Shown piece after piece: positions 38,545 to 49,786 of a DNA stretch of 64,000 nucleotides (its first letter is position 1; each line of letters begins with the position of its first letter). Under the pieces are notes generated by a model. The model ran no database searches, was not told the origin of the DNA, and worked only from the letters and a program-made list of their open reading frames with translations. A program made the translations under genes and the position numbers. Source of the stretch: Theocolax elegans (taxonomy: Eukaryota; Arthropoda; Insecta; Hymenoptera; Cerocephalidae); assembly GCA_026168455.1 (NCBI GenBank), contig CM047431.1:43837466-43901465 (forward strand), written 5' to 3'.

Positions 38545-41200
38545 ACGTACTCGCTGAATCCTCACCGTGACAAACACCAATATCAAGAGCTTCAATCACC
38601 ATCGTCGACGTCGTCCTCGTCCTCGTCGTCTTCGTCTTCGTCGTCCTCGATAGTTCTGGAAAGCAGTGATGTGACTCTCTGCGCTAAATGTACAGGAATA
38701 ATATTGTATTGTAAATATTGTTCGAAAGCGTATTGTATATAAATTTCGCAACGTGTACATATAGATGAATAAACGTGTGATCCTTTGTGCAACCTATAAA
38801 CATGCTTTTTCTTTATATTATTACCTATAAATCTCACAATATACATTAATTCGTAACACAATGATTTAAATATCGGAGCGTACAAATAAATATTGTTTTC
38901 AAAATCTTTAATTGGTTTATCATACAAATTTCAAATATCGTTATAAAAAAAATTTTATTTGCTACATTTAAATAAACATAATATCGCCAGAAATTGTATT
39001 CGGAATGTTTAAAATTTTTAAAACCATGGACTAAAGGATTTCTGGAATATATTTCGGTTTTTCAAAATATGGTAATTATTTAATTAAACTTCTTTATTCC
39101 ATTACATTTCTTCGTATAGTTAATATTCTTTGGGTAAAAAAAATGTATGGATTTTTTTATAGCTTCTATTAAAAAATCGGTTTAGACAGAAAAGTTATAC
39201 ATTACGATCACGATTTCTGGTTATATATTATGATTATTGAAAATACAACAACAAAATTGTGTTTCGAAAAAGAAGAAATCACGCCAAAAAATCTGGTGTT
39301 GTATATTTAAAAAATTGCGTACACAAAAACATCGTTTTGCTCTTTAATGGATTATTAAAATAATAAACAAAGAATTTTACCGCGATTCATATGATCGGCA
39401 GCTCGTCCCTCTCGCATTTTCCATTCTCTCAAGTGAAACTTTTGCATTTCTCCAGAAAGTTTGGCCGGGAGCGCATCGTGAGGGATAGCTTTGGTTTCGG
39501 TACACCCGAACTTTGCTTTTCTCCCCATTATTCAACGATTGACAGCTAACGTATCACGCTCGGCATAGGTGCGCCAATCTCTCTCTTTCTCTCTCACTTT
39601 CTCGCTCTCTTCGTCTACAGGTATATATATATGCGCTCGCGCTATTGCTGATTTCAAAAGGACTCGAATGATAAAGCGCGACGCCAATTTATTCGATTGC
39701 GATCTCAAATCGAGAAGTTGCCCGGGAGAACTACGAGTGTCAAAAACTCGGCTTTTAACGGGAACTTGTTAAAATGACAATGACACTGCATTTTCCCTGG
39801 CAAATGTTTTTTTACATATTTGGTACATATGCTTTTTAATTATCTGATGTTAATTTTAATTACACTGGACAACAAATAAAATCGTTTTGCGTTTTCATTG
39901 AATTCTTAAAGTCTAATGCAGTTTATCTAAAATTACATTTCTTAAATGATTAAATATCTCGATAATTAAATATTTTATTGAAAATTGTACGCAAAAGTCG
40001 TTAGCCTTGAAAAAGTAGTGAAATCATTATGAACTCGACAAATATATTAATTTAGTTTAATAATATAATATATAAATAATAATAGCAACTCCATTTTTGG
40101 AAGAGTCAAGTAATTATTACTTGAATACTCTGTTGAAATGTTAAAACGCATAAGCTTGACTTTCTCAAATAATTTATACTTGTCTACATCGCTAAATAAT
40201 ATAGATCGCCTTATGTAGTGAGCGAGATTACTTTTATTTTCAGTGATACACTGTTCTAAACGCTTGTTTATAGAATATTTTATATTTTCTTCATTCATTT
40301 AATCTTATACTTTCACCAAGTCCTACAATTGCAGTCAAAACTGTTTGCGATGTACAGTTCTTATAAAAGGTTAGTTTTTACGAACTATAATGTCGATAAT
40401 AGTCAAGTTCTTTTTCCTTAAATTTATGGTTTTAAATAAATAATTGATTTATATATACTTTCAAAATAAAAAAATATATTTGAAAGAATTAGTTATTATT
40501 AATAAGTATTATTCGACAATATGATGTACATTTAAATATTAGATGACATATTGTATTACTAAACTATACAAAAATTTCTTTAAGCAAATTCTGACATCTC
40601 AAAATAAATATTCAAAATAAAATAAAGTTTACATATAGGTCCTCGATTGACAAAAATAATCTTTCAAATAAGAATTTTACTATTCTAGCGGTCGGAAACA
40701 CCAGTAAGAACGCTATACTATTTCAACCGTGAAATTTTAAACTAAATGAAATTTATAATCTTTGAGTGATATATATACAAATTATATAATACCACATGTT
40801 AATCTATAGAAAGTTATGCCGGGTACTACTACAAGATTGTTATTTCTCTCGTGGTGCTAGCATTTCACTATTTTTTTTTTATTGTGAATTTATCGGTATT
40901 TTTATTTTAAATGTTAAATAGAAACCATACGATTCGCGCGCGTATCATTAAAAAAAAAGGTTTGGATGAGCATATTCTGAATAACGGGTACGTATAATTA
41001 ATCTACGTTAGCATGGAATTCGAAATAAATTATGCGAAAGTAAAAATGATAACTCTGGCAGTAAAGTTGTGTGTGGGAAGGATCTGGGTCAAGACGTAAG
41101 ACAATTTTCAAACGGTTCCCCGCAACGAAAAAGCGTCGCCATATCTTCGTTAGACTTTAACGAGGAACGAATGCCGTTATCTTGTCCGTCAGCCTCGAGA

Positions 41201-41234
<34 letters not shown>

Positions 41235-42127
41235 GGACGTTTTTTCACCCCATCGCGGCGTCTTCGTTATCTCCTTTGCACGAGCACCCCGAGAAATTCG
41301 AGGAGAATTTCTCTCGAGAATTAATCGCCCCGCGCCTCACTGTCGCGGCCTCGACTTTATTTATCACGAGTACTTGGCTTTTCCTTAGCTGCGTCCACTG
41401 ATGAATTTTCTCGCGAATTTTCCCACCCGTAAGGGCTTTTCCACCTCGGCTTTGTAATTCAACGAGTATGAAATATCTTATCGCGTATACCTATATAACG
41501 AAAAGAAAGATATAAAAAAAATTGTTCGCGTTCCGATCGCCTTCGCGTTTAGCGCACAAGTAATTATCCGCTATTTAAATTCGCATTGCTTTACGCGCTA
41601 ATATATCGCTGTAATAACCTGCGCGGAAAGGAACAAAAAACCCAACTGAATTTGTTTAAAGGTATAGACGCGTTCAGCTCTTCGTTTATACAGTAATATA
41701 ATAAACTATATATCGAAATAAGATAAAGTGTAAGTGTCGGTGGTTTCCTTGCGAATAGCTCTATAGGAACAACTTCAATTTGTATCAGCAACGCCCTGCG
41801 TATTTCCTGCGGTCGCAGCAAACGCGTCTACCACTTCTCTATATGAAGCGGAGGGCCAGTCTGACTTCGCAGGCTTGTTATATGCGAATTTTGGACGCCG
41901 CATCAGCGGACGTTAAGGCGGATGTTTCACGCACGAGCGAATCGTGCCTGATGATTCAGCATACGCTTCCTTCATGAAAGAGAGAGAGAGAGAGGAGGGG
42001 GGGGGGAGAAGGAAATATGTACACAGATACATAGATTATTTCTACACGTAATTCGAGAACTTTTATACCTTTTATTTTTTCTGAGAATTTTTTTATGTAC
42101 CTATATAGTTATATACAACAAAAAAAC
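38545..42127. other. Zinc-finger 3' UTR, then intergenic DNA
   Basis: A CGT/CCT/CTT-rich repeat lies at about 38602-38650 and AATAAA at 38768. The rest is AT-rich with CpG-richer islands at about 39400-39760 and 41070-41460, a GTC repeat at 41201-41230, and GA followed by a 10-G run at 41979-42006. No credible gene is seen. The opposed frames around the GTC repeat code for Val or Arg runs. Confidence 0.5.
41201..41230. repeat. GTC trinucleotide repeat
   Basis: Ten GTC units in a CpG-rich island; no supported reading frame uses them. Confidence 0.95.
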
Positions 42128-42334
42128 AAGATAGTAAATTTTACTACTTTAATGATACATATAGACTTAGCTTATTATAAATATTACTATATAAATGATA
42201 ATAAAAATTACCAGCAGTTTAGAACAAAATTAAAATTGATGACAATTTTTACTATCATATAGTATTTATATAGCAAAATTTTATAATAATAGCAAGTCTA
42301 TCTTCCTTTTAATATTAAAGTAGTAATATTGTCT
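42128..42334. mobile_element. Palindromic AT-rich MITE
   Basis: The arm at 42128-42212 and the arm at 42242-42334 are imperfect reverse complements: TACTACTTTAATGATACATATAGACTT pairs in outline with AAGTCTATCTTCCTTTTAATATTAAAGTAGTA. The spacer is about 30 bp. No target duplication is resolved. Confidence 0.65.
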
Positions 42335-43120
42335 ATTACATAATTCTGAGTACACATAGTTTAGAAGTTTAACTTGTTGGATAAAAGTGTTTAAAATAAT
42401 TATTGGAAAAACGTAAACCATACTAAGAAAATGAAATTAATTCTTAAGACGAAAGTTAACATTCTTCTTTCGTTTGAAGTAGCAAAACCATTTTACAAGG
42501 CTGCAGCAATTCATTTGTCTAGCCCCTGTCCGACATCGAAATTCCAGAAAAGTCGGTAGCTCGACATCCAAGGGAAAGAAAAGTCGGCGCTAAATAAAAA
42601 TTCCTTCGACTACGGGTAATAAATCAGCAGGTGCACGCACAATTTAAGCTCGCGAGTGAGAGAGAGAGGAAGAGAGAAGGTGGTGGGGCGGCGTGGTATG
42701 AGGGGTGAGGGAGGGAGAGGGAGAGGGAGCCTCCGGAGAATTTCCACGGATTCTTGGCAGCTCGTGACAAAGTAAAATACATTAAGCTCATCGGCATGCA
42801 GACTTCGTTCGGGATGGCTTAATACACGCCGCTAGACGCCCGTGACTCGGATCTCCACCCTCTCTCTTCTTGAGCAATAGCGAGGCGAGCCTCTCTCTCT
42901 AAAGTCTCGCAATAATACCGAGCATTTACCGATTTTACGCTATTTTTATGGAGTACCGGTACACTCCACAACTAAATTTTTAGCCCTCAAATGGTATTTT
43001 AGAAATAACTCCTCCCGACGAATTATCATTTTAGATGATAAATTAACAGACCTTTTCTATTAAACGCACGAAAACCCGATTAACATCAGTTTTGAATACT
43101 TCACCTTGAAATAATTAAAA
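42335..43120. other. Intergenic DNA, no gene seen
   Basis: AT-rich, with a GC-richer, GA-rich island at about 42500-42920. No reading frame, RNA or repeat is supported apart from short GA runs. Confidence 0.5.
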
Positions 43121-43280
43121 CAAAGTGTCTATTTACACTAAATCCACGCATGAAAAACGTGTTTATGTAAAATGTTAATCCCAAAGTGAAGTAACAATCT
43201 CTAAGCTACCTATAAAAGACCGACTATTAGGTGGTTGGTGGGGTAGAGCGGATGGTACATTTCTTAATTTTACAATCAGG
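43121..43280. mobile_element. Inverted-repeat element, copy 2, truncated
   Basis: Matches the reverse complement of about 1381-1574. AAAGTGTCTATTTACACTAAATCCACG corresponds to the right end of copy 1, and GGATGGTACATTTCTTAATTTTACAATCAGG to the interior from 1381. It lacks the roughly 35-bp segment present at about 1512-1546 and has no second terminus, so it is a decayed or truncated member. Confidence 0.65.
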
Positions 43281-44114
43281 TCGTAATTAAAATACTGTTT
43301 TTATCGTTCGAACGTATTTAAAAGTTTTCTATCTAATCGCACGATCATGTTTCGTTAATAGCATCATTCCTGCGATAAAAGACCAAATGGATTTTTCATC
43401 CGAAACCTAGAAGCTATGTGTACATAACGAAGGATTCGCGAGTTTATACATCGCTCCAATTCTCGGACAATTAAGAATTGACCGCGCGCCATCGATTATA
43501 TAAGCTGTGGGAGTAGCTGAAAGAAACTAGCCGCAAAACCCGCCGACAGCTTATGCACTACCGGAATGTGTGATTTCGTGGTGTACGCTAATGTGCGGTC
43601 GTGGCTGCTCTCCGAGCTCCAAAAATTTCGACGCGCCCTACAATCGCTCTGGAATTCACGTCTATATACATATACACACCTAACCTTTTAATTATTTACA
43701 CGTTTACTTTGTTCTTTTTAATAATACCCTTGGCAACTGTAATACATTTGAACATTATTTATCTCGCACATGTATAGTGATCGATCGTAAAACACTTTTT
43801 AAAAGCGAATTGTATAATAGACAAATAATGTATGAGGTAGCAAAATTTATACTTTAAAAAATAAAATCCTGATATCAATTATCATATGAATGGAATTCAA
43901 AATTTTAATTTTTACCATACTTTGATTTTCACATTCAACAATTGTAAATTCATCTTCATCCACTTTTGGTAATTTTAATCTCAAAATATTGCTTCACTAT
44001 ATAAGTATTAATGTTATAGAGAAATCTTACACTTGCAAATTAAATTCAACAGTAGATAACGCATTATCAAACGCATATGTATTACCTTATTATTATCATA
44101 TTATTATATGTAGA
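43281..44114. other. Intergenic DNA with a promoter-like spot
   Basis: A CpG-richer segment (43430-43680) contains TATATAA at 43497-43503 and, 63 bp further on, the 41-codon frame at 43566-43691. The rest is AT-rich with nothing recognisable. Confidence 0.45.
43566..43691 (+). CDS. Very small candidate reading frame behind a TATA-like word
   Basis: A 41-residue frame beginning MCDFVVYANV in a GC-richer segment, with TATATAA 63 bp upstream of its ATG. It has no signal peptide, domain or known family, and it ends in sequence derived from TATATACATA simple repeat. I list it only because of the promoter-like spacing. A chance frame is more likely. Confidence 0.15.
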   Translation: MCDFVVYANVRSWLLSELQKFRRALQSLWNSRLYTYTHLTF

Positions 44115-45098
44115 CAGAGATAAGCAATATTTTAGTATTTTGTATTTAAATACGTATATATAAATACTAAAGAATTTTGGAAAAGAAAATTGAAATACTT
44201 TCTACCAAAAATATGTATTAAAAATCTTCCTTTTATATATTGTATTCAAAATACAAATGTTTAAATACAGTATTTAAAATATAATGGTACTTAAAGAAAG
44301 TTTAAATACTTTTTCTTAATTGCATAAAATTGATTATAAAATCTTACATATTACATGTTTATTCTAATAAATAATTTATGAAATTAAATTTCCTTTGAGC
44401 ATTGCCGCAATTTCGATAGTGCAATTATTTATTAGAATCAGAGGTGGGTAAGTTTTCAACCACAAATTTTTGTCGAATACTTTTTAAAAAATGTATATAA
44501 ATGATAATAAAAGCACAGAATTGTGATATATAGGTGATGAGCGACCTATAAGTCAATTTAAAACAATTTCGAAACGTATTCGAGCAAAACTATTCGTTGA
44601 ATAATTTTTCTCGAATACTTTTTGGAATTGCTTTAAATTCACTTATAGGTCGTTAATCGCCTAAATATCACATTTTTGTGCTTTTATTATCATTTATATA
44701 AAATATTTAAATAGTATTCGACATAAAGTTGCCAAATACTTGCCTACCTCTGATTAGAATAAACATGCAATATGTAAGATTTTATAATAAATTTTATGCA
44801 ATTAAAAAAAGGATTTAAATTTTTTGAAAATTCTTTATATAAAATATTTGTATTTTAAATATTATAGTTTAAATATAGTATTTTAAATTATTTTTGAAAA
44901 AGATTACTTCAAATACTTGTATATAAAATACATATCTAGAAAAAAATTAATTTTAACCCATAAGTATTTTAAATACAGTATTTAAAAGGAAGTTTTTTAA
45001 TACATAGTTTTGATACAAAGTATTTAAATTTTTTTCAAAATCCTTTGGATTTAAATACGTATTTAAATACAAAATACTAAAATTTTGCCTATTTTTGA
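44115..45098. mobile_element. Large palindromic element interrupted by a hAT MITE
   Basis: The left end AATATTTTAGTATTTTGTATTTAAATACG (from about 44125) is mirrored by CGTATTTAAATACAAAATACTAAAATTTTG (to about 45090). The outermost bases, CAGAGATAAGC and, reversed, CAAAAATAGGC, resemble hAT-type CAG ends. Pairing continues inward to AATCTTACATATTACATGTTTATTCTAATA, which matches TTAGAATAAACATGCAATATGTAAGATT. At that point a second element (44439-44752) is inserted. Without the insert the outer element is about 660 bp. Its own target duplication is not clear. Confidence 0.65.
44439..44752. mobile_element. hAT-type MITE nested in a larger element
   Basis: A 314-bp element with inverted ends CAGAGGTGGGTAAGT and, reversed, CAGAGGTAGGCAAGT. 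A perfect 8-bp duplication, ATTAGAAT, flanks it (44431-44438 and 44753-44760), diagnostic of hAT transposition. Longer subterminal pairing (ATAAATGATAATAAAAGCAC with GTGCTTTTATTATCATTTAT) makes it almost fully self-complementary. No transposase is encoded, so mobilisation was in trans. Confidence 0.85.
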
Positions 45099-45738
45099 TT
45101 ATAGAACGTACGATTTTTATATTATTTAAAGTTTTGTATATAAATACGAATCGAACTTTAATTCCCCCCTTGCATCACAAAATCCAGTAATAGATTTCAA
45201 AACTAATTAATTCAAATAGAAATTAATTTAATTTTGTGTCCCTTCACTACCTTTAATATAAATTCCATAATAGTAAATATTACGAATAGTATTAAATATA
45301 TATAGAATTAATTAACAATAAAATATTGAATAAATATGAGGAACTCTACAATAAATCTTTTAAATCCACGTTCCTTAAAATAAAAAAATTCTCTTGAGGC
45401 ACACCTTCTGCACCTCACTTTTCTTCATCTATATAGTACATGTAATATGTGAAACGAAATTTGAATAAGAAAAAAAAAGTTTTGTGACACTTTTTTCAAA
45501 ATTTGAATTTTAAAATCAAAATTTGAAAAAGGCATTTTTTAAAAAAGCTTATATAAATTAAGATGCAATCGTAATCAAAATTAATTTTCAAAAGAACATT
45601 TTTGCATTTTATTTTTGAAAGCTGATTATTATATAAATTCAAATAAAAATTTATTTCATTAAAAATAATGCACTAGGTTCTAGGAATACAATTTAAACTC
45701 GGAATTTCATGGTTTTTGGACAAAAAAAGTGTTATTCA

Positions 45739-45915
45739 ATTACAATTCTAATTATTTTGATTTACGGTCAAAAGAAAACACTTATTCCCAAATATATAAA
45801 AAAATCTGACTCCTAAAAAATTACTGTAATAAAAAGAACAAAATTTGTTATATATTGGGAATAAGTGTTTATTTATAATTTTTACTGTTAAATCGAAATA
45901 AGTGAAACTGTAACT
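45739..45915. repeat. Inner hairpin with CACTTATTCCCA stem
   Basis: AAACACTTATTCCCA (from 45776) mirrors TGGGAATAAGTGTTT (45856-45870). The pairing extends outward through ATTATTTTGATTTACGGT. It is probably a small insertion, as the host palindrome has no counterpart. Confidence 0.55.
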
Positions 45916-46188
45916 GAAATTTATAATGGTCGACAAAAGAATTGATTTTTATTAATTTTTTTTTTCAATTTCAACAATTACTCTAAAATACCATTTATTA
46001 TTGATCACATCAATTCAATCATCCTGCTTTAAAATTATTTATAGTTTTATACGTTACATCTTTATTATGGTTATATATTTCAGAACTATTATATTGCATA
46101 TAATTAATTTGTACCATTTATTGGATTCTGGTAACAAAGAATCAAATTACTATATTATTACATTAAAAACTATTTGAATACAAAAGAT

Positions 46189-46326
46189 CCCTAGTAGAAA
46201 TCTGACCATTAATGTAACGTTTTTAAACCAAAAATTGGCTAAGTGTCATAAAATACCGAAAAAATGCTCAATTAATGGCAAAATTGCAGTTTTATTTAAC
46301 ATTCAAATGTTAAATTTCTACTAGGG
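46189..46326. mobile_element. Small MITE with CCCTAGTAGAAAT ends
   Basis: Perfect 13-bp terminal inverted repeats, CCCTAGTAGAAAT at 46189-46201 and its reverse complement at 46314-46326, enclose 112 bp. The target duplication is too short or too decayed to read, so no superfamily is assigned. Confidence 0.7.
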
Positions 46327-46578
46327 ATTAATAAGCTTTTTTTTAATACAACAAGCTTTTTAAAAAAACAGCATCTTCTGTTTTTTTTATTTTAAACTTC
46401 AGTCTTAAAAAAGGGTGTCATAAGCCATTTTTTCATGTTCAAATTTCGTTTTACATATTATATGCACTATAGCTGAAGAAAAGTGAGGTCCGGAAGGTGT
46501 GTATCAAAAAATTTTTTTTTTGAATTTAGGGAACACGATTTGGAAGATTTTTCTCGTAGATTTCCTCGTATAAGTGTT

Positions 46579-48669
46579 AGATTTATTTAAAACATGAAAT
46601 TGGTCTTGTGCATATGCACTCATTTGATTCAAATATAATTATCAAAAAAATAATCTTTAAAAATTCATACATTTCATAAAACCTTCTTTAGAAACGAGTG
46701 ATTAGTAATTATTTGTAATTTACAGCTATATTTGAAATAATTTATATTAGAAATAACCAAATTAGGTGTATTGTAGACGCGCAGATAGAAGTGTATAAAG
46801 TTGCATGTTATTGCATAATTTTGTAGACAGTTAATTTTAATTTTTTCTCATAATATTTTCATATCGATATAATGCCATGTGTAAATTAATTTATGTTTTA
46901 CTCATTTTGTATATTTATTAATGCTACAGTAAAAATTACTTGAGTACTCTAGTAAAATTTCTATTACTATGTTACGTAAGTACTCAAGTAAATTTTATTC
47001 AAGTATTTCAATAGTTTTTATCGTAATACTTAAAGTATAATGTAACACTGGAGTGAGCACTTTTAGTGAAATCATACGTCATTTTTGCTTGAGTACACCT
47101 AGAGATTTTTGATAAAAAAAATAAGATTAGAATAAGCATAATTGGTTTTAAATTTTCCAAATTCTACCAAAAATGTCCAAATAGATTAAAAGTAAGAAAA
47201 AAAGAGAGATGTGACGAATAGAAAGTTGTAATAGCTCGAGTATTTCTTATCAACGATTCGGTCACTCTCTTGATTAAGCCTTTGGTAATAGTAACTCATT
47301 TCCCGAGTGGAGTACACGAGGTTTGTTAGAGAGAAAACCCGTAAAACGTTATCCGACAACAAATACTAGAGTCATCAGGAGCTCGAGAACGGCGGCGTAG
47401 CGTATGACGCGTCAGCGCGACGCGAACAAAGCCATTGTTCACGATGGTATAACGTACTCGACTCCCAGTTTCGACACTCCCTATACCCGTGGTCTCTGTA
47501 TTTATACGCTCGTAGGCTTCGCGTTTCAACGTACGCGGCACGTCGGTGTTACCTTTCGTATTTTCGGGGAAAGCGCTCGCGCACACTGCCCACCGCGCAT
47601 AACTCGATTCCAGCCGACGGTTATAACGACGTTGCAATCATCGCTCCCAGCGAATTACAACTGCGGCGGACCCAGCCGCGGCCAGCCCCACGGGGTATAA
47701 TGTAATACGCGAGTAAACCGAGAGAGATTCGATAATTCGCTACAATTTGCATACGCCTCTTTAGTACCTAACTATATTTACTTTTTTCCTTCTGTACTCG
47801 CGCCCCCTCATTGGAATAACGCTAATCTAACAAAATATTACTAATTTCGAGTGAGGTTGTTTAATGAAATGTTTGACTTACTTACTGGCGCGTGACGATC
47901 ATCAAGCGATGAAATAACCGAGCGCGTCTAACATTATTTCCTCGAGATAAATTACCATCTTAACTCTCTAAATAAACAGCAGGTACATATATAGGTATAT
48001 ATGCTCGGGAAGAACCGGTACACGAGTACGACGCCACGTTGCTCTCCCGAGTTCAGGTTGCATCACCCCACCTACACCTCCCCATCCCCCTCACGGCATT
48101 CCGTACTTAATCGATGCACACCTCGATACCTCCCCTTCCGCACTTTTCCGAAGAATCCAATTTCCGGCTCGAGTGCCGGGGGAGTTTCGCTTTTGAGTTG
48201 GCTCTTGTTTGGAATTCGGTCTATGCCTATACTGGCAACGTTTTGCACCACTGGCTGGAGGAGGAGGAGGGCCAGGGTGGCAGGGGGGTAGAGGAACGCC
48301 GTCCGAGAGAGGCTGCGCGTGGAATAGAAAACGAATGGGTCGATTTGTATTTTGAATTCTGGATTGAAGTGTGTCCGCGAAATTAAATTGCCCGATGGGC
48401 AACGAGCTTCCTTGCTTTTCGTTAATTTGATGCTCTACATTCGAGGGCACAGAATTAACTTTCGTTTTATTTTTTTTTTTCTATTTAACATTCTACCAGA
48501 TACTCGCGGAAAAGTAGCATTTGATAATATGTCAAATAAAAAAAAAGAATTTTGTAAGACTTATATATTTATTTGTCGGTGTACAAATTATATCTTCGCG
48601 GTCAAAAGTGCATGATTAAAATTGCCAAAAATTTAAATGAAGAAGTTGCAAGAAAACTTACAATTTGAT
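46579..48669. other. Intergenic DNA upstream of the LTR element
   Basis: AT-rich, with a 12-bp inverted repeat TACTTGAGTACT/AGTACTCAAGTA (46937-46948 with 46979-46990) in a region of repeated AAGTACTCAAG words. CpG-rich islands lie at about 47320-47700 and 48000-48400. Open frames on both strands in those islands (47326-47700, 48001-48450) mirror each other and carry no domain. Confidence 0.45.
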
Positions 48670-48673
48670 GTAC

Positions 48674-49773
48674 GGTAACGGTAAACGGTACGCGCGAGAC
48701 GAAATCGTACCGATCGCGTGAGTTTACCGTCGAAGACGCGTAAGGCGCATGCGCGAACGCGCCGGACAGCGGGTGTGCACGACACACCGGCAGTATCGTC
48801 TCGCCTATGTGAGAGGCAGGAGAAATCGAACACGGAGATCCCCTGACGCATCGATTCCCGCGTGAGAGAGACGAAGGAGACAACATGTGTGACAGAGGAA
48901 GAGAGGAAGGACGAGACAGAGGAATGGAGAAGGACGCGGTTCCCCAGGTCCCCGCCGAATATCAAGTAAGTCCTGGCCAGGCGACTTCGTAGCGAAATCG
49001 GGATGCGAGCGAAGACCGGTGACGAGGTACGCGCGATACCCCGACCCATAATACATCGAGAGGTTAGCCGCTCTCGCCGCGACTCTCTCTCTCTCTCTCG
49101 TTCGCGTAACCACGCATACGGCAAACCGGAGTGCTCCACACTCCGGCACGGTAGCGAATTCGTAGCGAAGCCAGGTAATCCGTACCTGGCAAATCTAACC
49201 GTGTTCCTCGATTAGATCGAGACAACGTGTCTTGGTGCGTATATTGCGGCGGGCACACACACACATACGCGACTCTGAATTCTTGTAGTTTATCCGCTTT
49301 ATTAGCCTTGTTTACTTTGAGCCAAGGTTTAACCTTGCCTTGGCTCATCTTGTCGTTAATATCTTCCCTTTTTTATTTTATATAATAAACTATTTCTTTA
49401 ATTTTAATTTCGAGTGACGGTCAATCGAACCCGTGATCACCTCCTATCCCAAAGGCGAATACCGCCATGCCCCGTAGGAGTCGTGCATTGCTTCGCACGA
49501 CACATAACTGAGGAGCAGAGCACGAGTATCAACGAGGAGTAATATTCATTATACGAAATAAGTGTGTACTAGGTAAGTACATACGCTGTACACAGGGCAG
49601 ACAACGTCATTCGGAGCTTGAGGCTAGCTCCAATCGTCCTGATAGACGATTTCACCGATTTATCAGTTGCTTGGTGAGACAGCTGATCGCAGTATTGCGG
49701 AGATTTTCTGTACTTCGAGTACGTGCACAGGACGATTAAAACCCTCCTGACGTATAATACCGACCCTGTTACA
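48674..49773 (+). repeat. 5' LTR of the Gypsy element, 1100 bp
   Basis: Starts GGTAACGG, where the 3' copy has TGTAACGG, and ends CCCTGTTACA. It includes TATATAATAAA near 49379, usable as promoter and polyadenylation words, and a 9-bp hairpin GAGCCAAGG/CCTTGGCTC (49319-49327 with 49338-49346). About 380 bp (48829-49206) have no counterpart in the 3' LTR. That extra part has its own hairpins, such as CCGGAGTG/CACTCCGG at 49126-49146. Confidence 0.88.
49411..49480 (-). other. tRNA-Pro-like relic inside the LTR
   Basis: On the minus strand, GGTATTCGCCTTTGGGATAGG and then GGTGATCACGGGTTCGATT resembles the anticodon-arm to T-arm part of an animal tRNA-Pro, including the TTTGGG anticodon-loop word and a GGTTCGATT B-box-like word. 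The acceptor stem does not pair, so it is not a functional tRNA. The same sequence, with two changes, is in the 3' LTR at about 57027-57096. Confidence 0.35.
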
Positions 49774-49775
49774 AC

Positions 49776-49786
49776 TGGCGCCCAAC
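49776..49786 (+). promoter_or_regulatory. Primer binding site, tRNA-Lys type
   Basis: TGGCGCCCAAC begins 2 nt after the 5' LTR. These 11 bases match the complement of the 3' end of insect tRNA-Lys (CCA included); the match breaks afterwards with a 2-nt difference before GTGAG. Minus-strand DNA synthesis would have been primed here. Confidence 0.75.

Larger units (their letters stand above)
45330..46578. mobile_element. Complex nested palindromic element, about 1.25 kb
   Basis: The ends pair over more than 200 bp: ATATGAGGAA and GGCACACCTTCTGCACCTCACTTTTCTTCA on the left match TTCCTCGTAT and TGAAGAAAAGTGAGGTCCGGAAGGTGTG on the right. Within it are a separate hairpin (45739-45915) and a 138-bp element with perfect 13-bp ends (46189-46326). 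It looks like an old foldback element loaded with later insertions. There is no coding capacity; the 62-codon minus-strand frame at 45748-45936 falls in the inner hairpin. Confidence 0.65.

Noticed and set aside
47326..47700. Opposed frames of about 100 codons on both strands
   Set aside because: Mirror frames in a CpG-rich island; neither has a recognisable motif.
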